Of a stretch of 6,309 nt of DNA, positions 6,140-6,309 are shown piece by piece. This stretch comes from Candidatus Nanopelagicales bacterium (lineage in GTDB: Bacteria > Actinomycetota > Actinomycetes > S36-B12 > GCA-2699445), in the NCBI GenBank assembly GCA_029939085.1, contig JAOZTQ010000085.1, positions 1 to 6,309 of the forward strand, in the 5' to 3' direction. The stretch's first letter is position 1. Each line of letters starts with the position of its first letter. Position numbers and translations under genes: made by a program. The notes below the pieces were generated by a model. It saw only the letters and a program-made list of their open reading frames with translations, made no database searches and was not told the origin of the DNA.

Positions 6140-6309
6140 TCAGCGAGCTGCGTGACCTTCGGTGTAATCAGCATCTCCGCCTTCTACCCAGGCCATGAGC
6201 TTGCGCAACTGACGACCAGTGTCTTCGATGGGATGCGCTTCACCACGAGCTCGTAGTTCCATGAACTCCGGTGCACCGGCGTCTTGATCCTTAATGAACC
6301 GATCGGCAA
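6140..6309 (-). CDS. ilvC: Ketol-acid reductoisomerase, C-terminal 55 residues (5' part outside window)
   Basis: This NADPH- and Mg-dependent enzyme converts acetolactate or acetohydroxybutyrate into the dihydroxy acids of the valine, leucine and isoleucine pathway. Only the C-terminus is in the window; I translated it by hand on the minus strand, from base 6307 to the TGA at 6140-6142. It reads ADRFIKDQDAGAPEF, then MELRARGEAHPIEDTGRQLR, then KLMAWVEGGDADYTEGHAAR. The pattern FxxLRxxGxxHPIExxGxxLRxxMxW is characteristic of the end of class I ketol-acid reductoisomerases. The tail after W40 is somewhat longer than in many homologues and is variable in the family. The gene converges on the dehydrogenase gene with a 6-base gap and no visible terminator between them. 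Its location on the same strand as serA matches the ilvC-serA neighbourhood common in Actinobacteria. Confidence 0.93.
   Translation of the reverse strand, partial: ADRFIKDQDAGAPEFMELRARGEAHPIEDTGRQLRKLMAWVEGGDADYTEGHAAR

Overview
The window looks like chromosomal DNA from an actinobacterium of moderate GC content. The evidence is an actinobacterial-type LeuA, a Leu-rich leader peptide with a pseudoknot-capable RNA upstream of leuA, a SerA with the long form seen in mycobacteria and streptomycetes (ASB plus ACT domains), and serA lying near ilvC. I cannot name the genus from sequence alone.

Layout, left to right. (1) The window opens inside a minus-strand O6-alkylguanine-DNA alkyltransferase gene (1-461, 3' end outside the window). 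(2) A divergent intergenic region (462-693) holds a 14-residue leader peptide with three consecutive Leu codons and an RNA region able to fold into an H-type pseudoknot, followed by leuA. (3) leuA (694-2412, plus) encodes 2-isopropylmalate synthase. (4) Convergent to it, with a 23-bp overlap, is a small HTH/Xre-like gene (2390-2704, minus), itself downstream of serA (2760-4349, minus), phosphoglycerate dehydrogenase. (5) Upstream of serA is an almost perfect 34-bp palindrome, then an AIM24/TIGR00266-family gene (4463-5134, minus). (6) Divergent from that is a short-chain dehydrogenase gene (plus, to 6133). Its catalytic Tyr position appears to be His. (7) The window ends in the C-terminal coding part of ilvC (6140-6309, minus), ketol-acid reductoisomerase, which converges on the dehydrogenase gene with a 6-bp gap.

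Three genes belong to linked amino-acid pathways: ilvC (valine, isoleucine and the keto-acid precursor of leucine), leuA (first committed step to leucine) and serA (first step to serine). ilvC and serA lie near each other on the same strand, as is common in Actinobacteria, but here an AIM24-like gene and an oppositely oriented dehydrogenase gene lie between them. leuA appears to be controlled by leucine supply through its leader.

Most of the window is ordinary housekeeping DNA and I see no wholly new system. The points most worth a second look are the leuA leader RNA, the 34-bp palindrome before serA, the dehydrogenase lacking the usual catalytic Tyr, and the small regulator overlapping the leuA 3' end. 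No mobile elements, CRISPR arrays, tRNA or rRNA genes were seen, and no stretch longer than about 230 bases lacks a gene.
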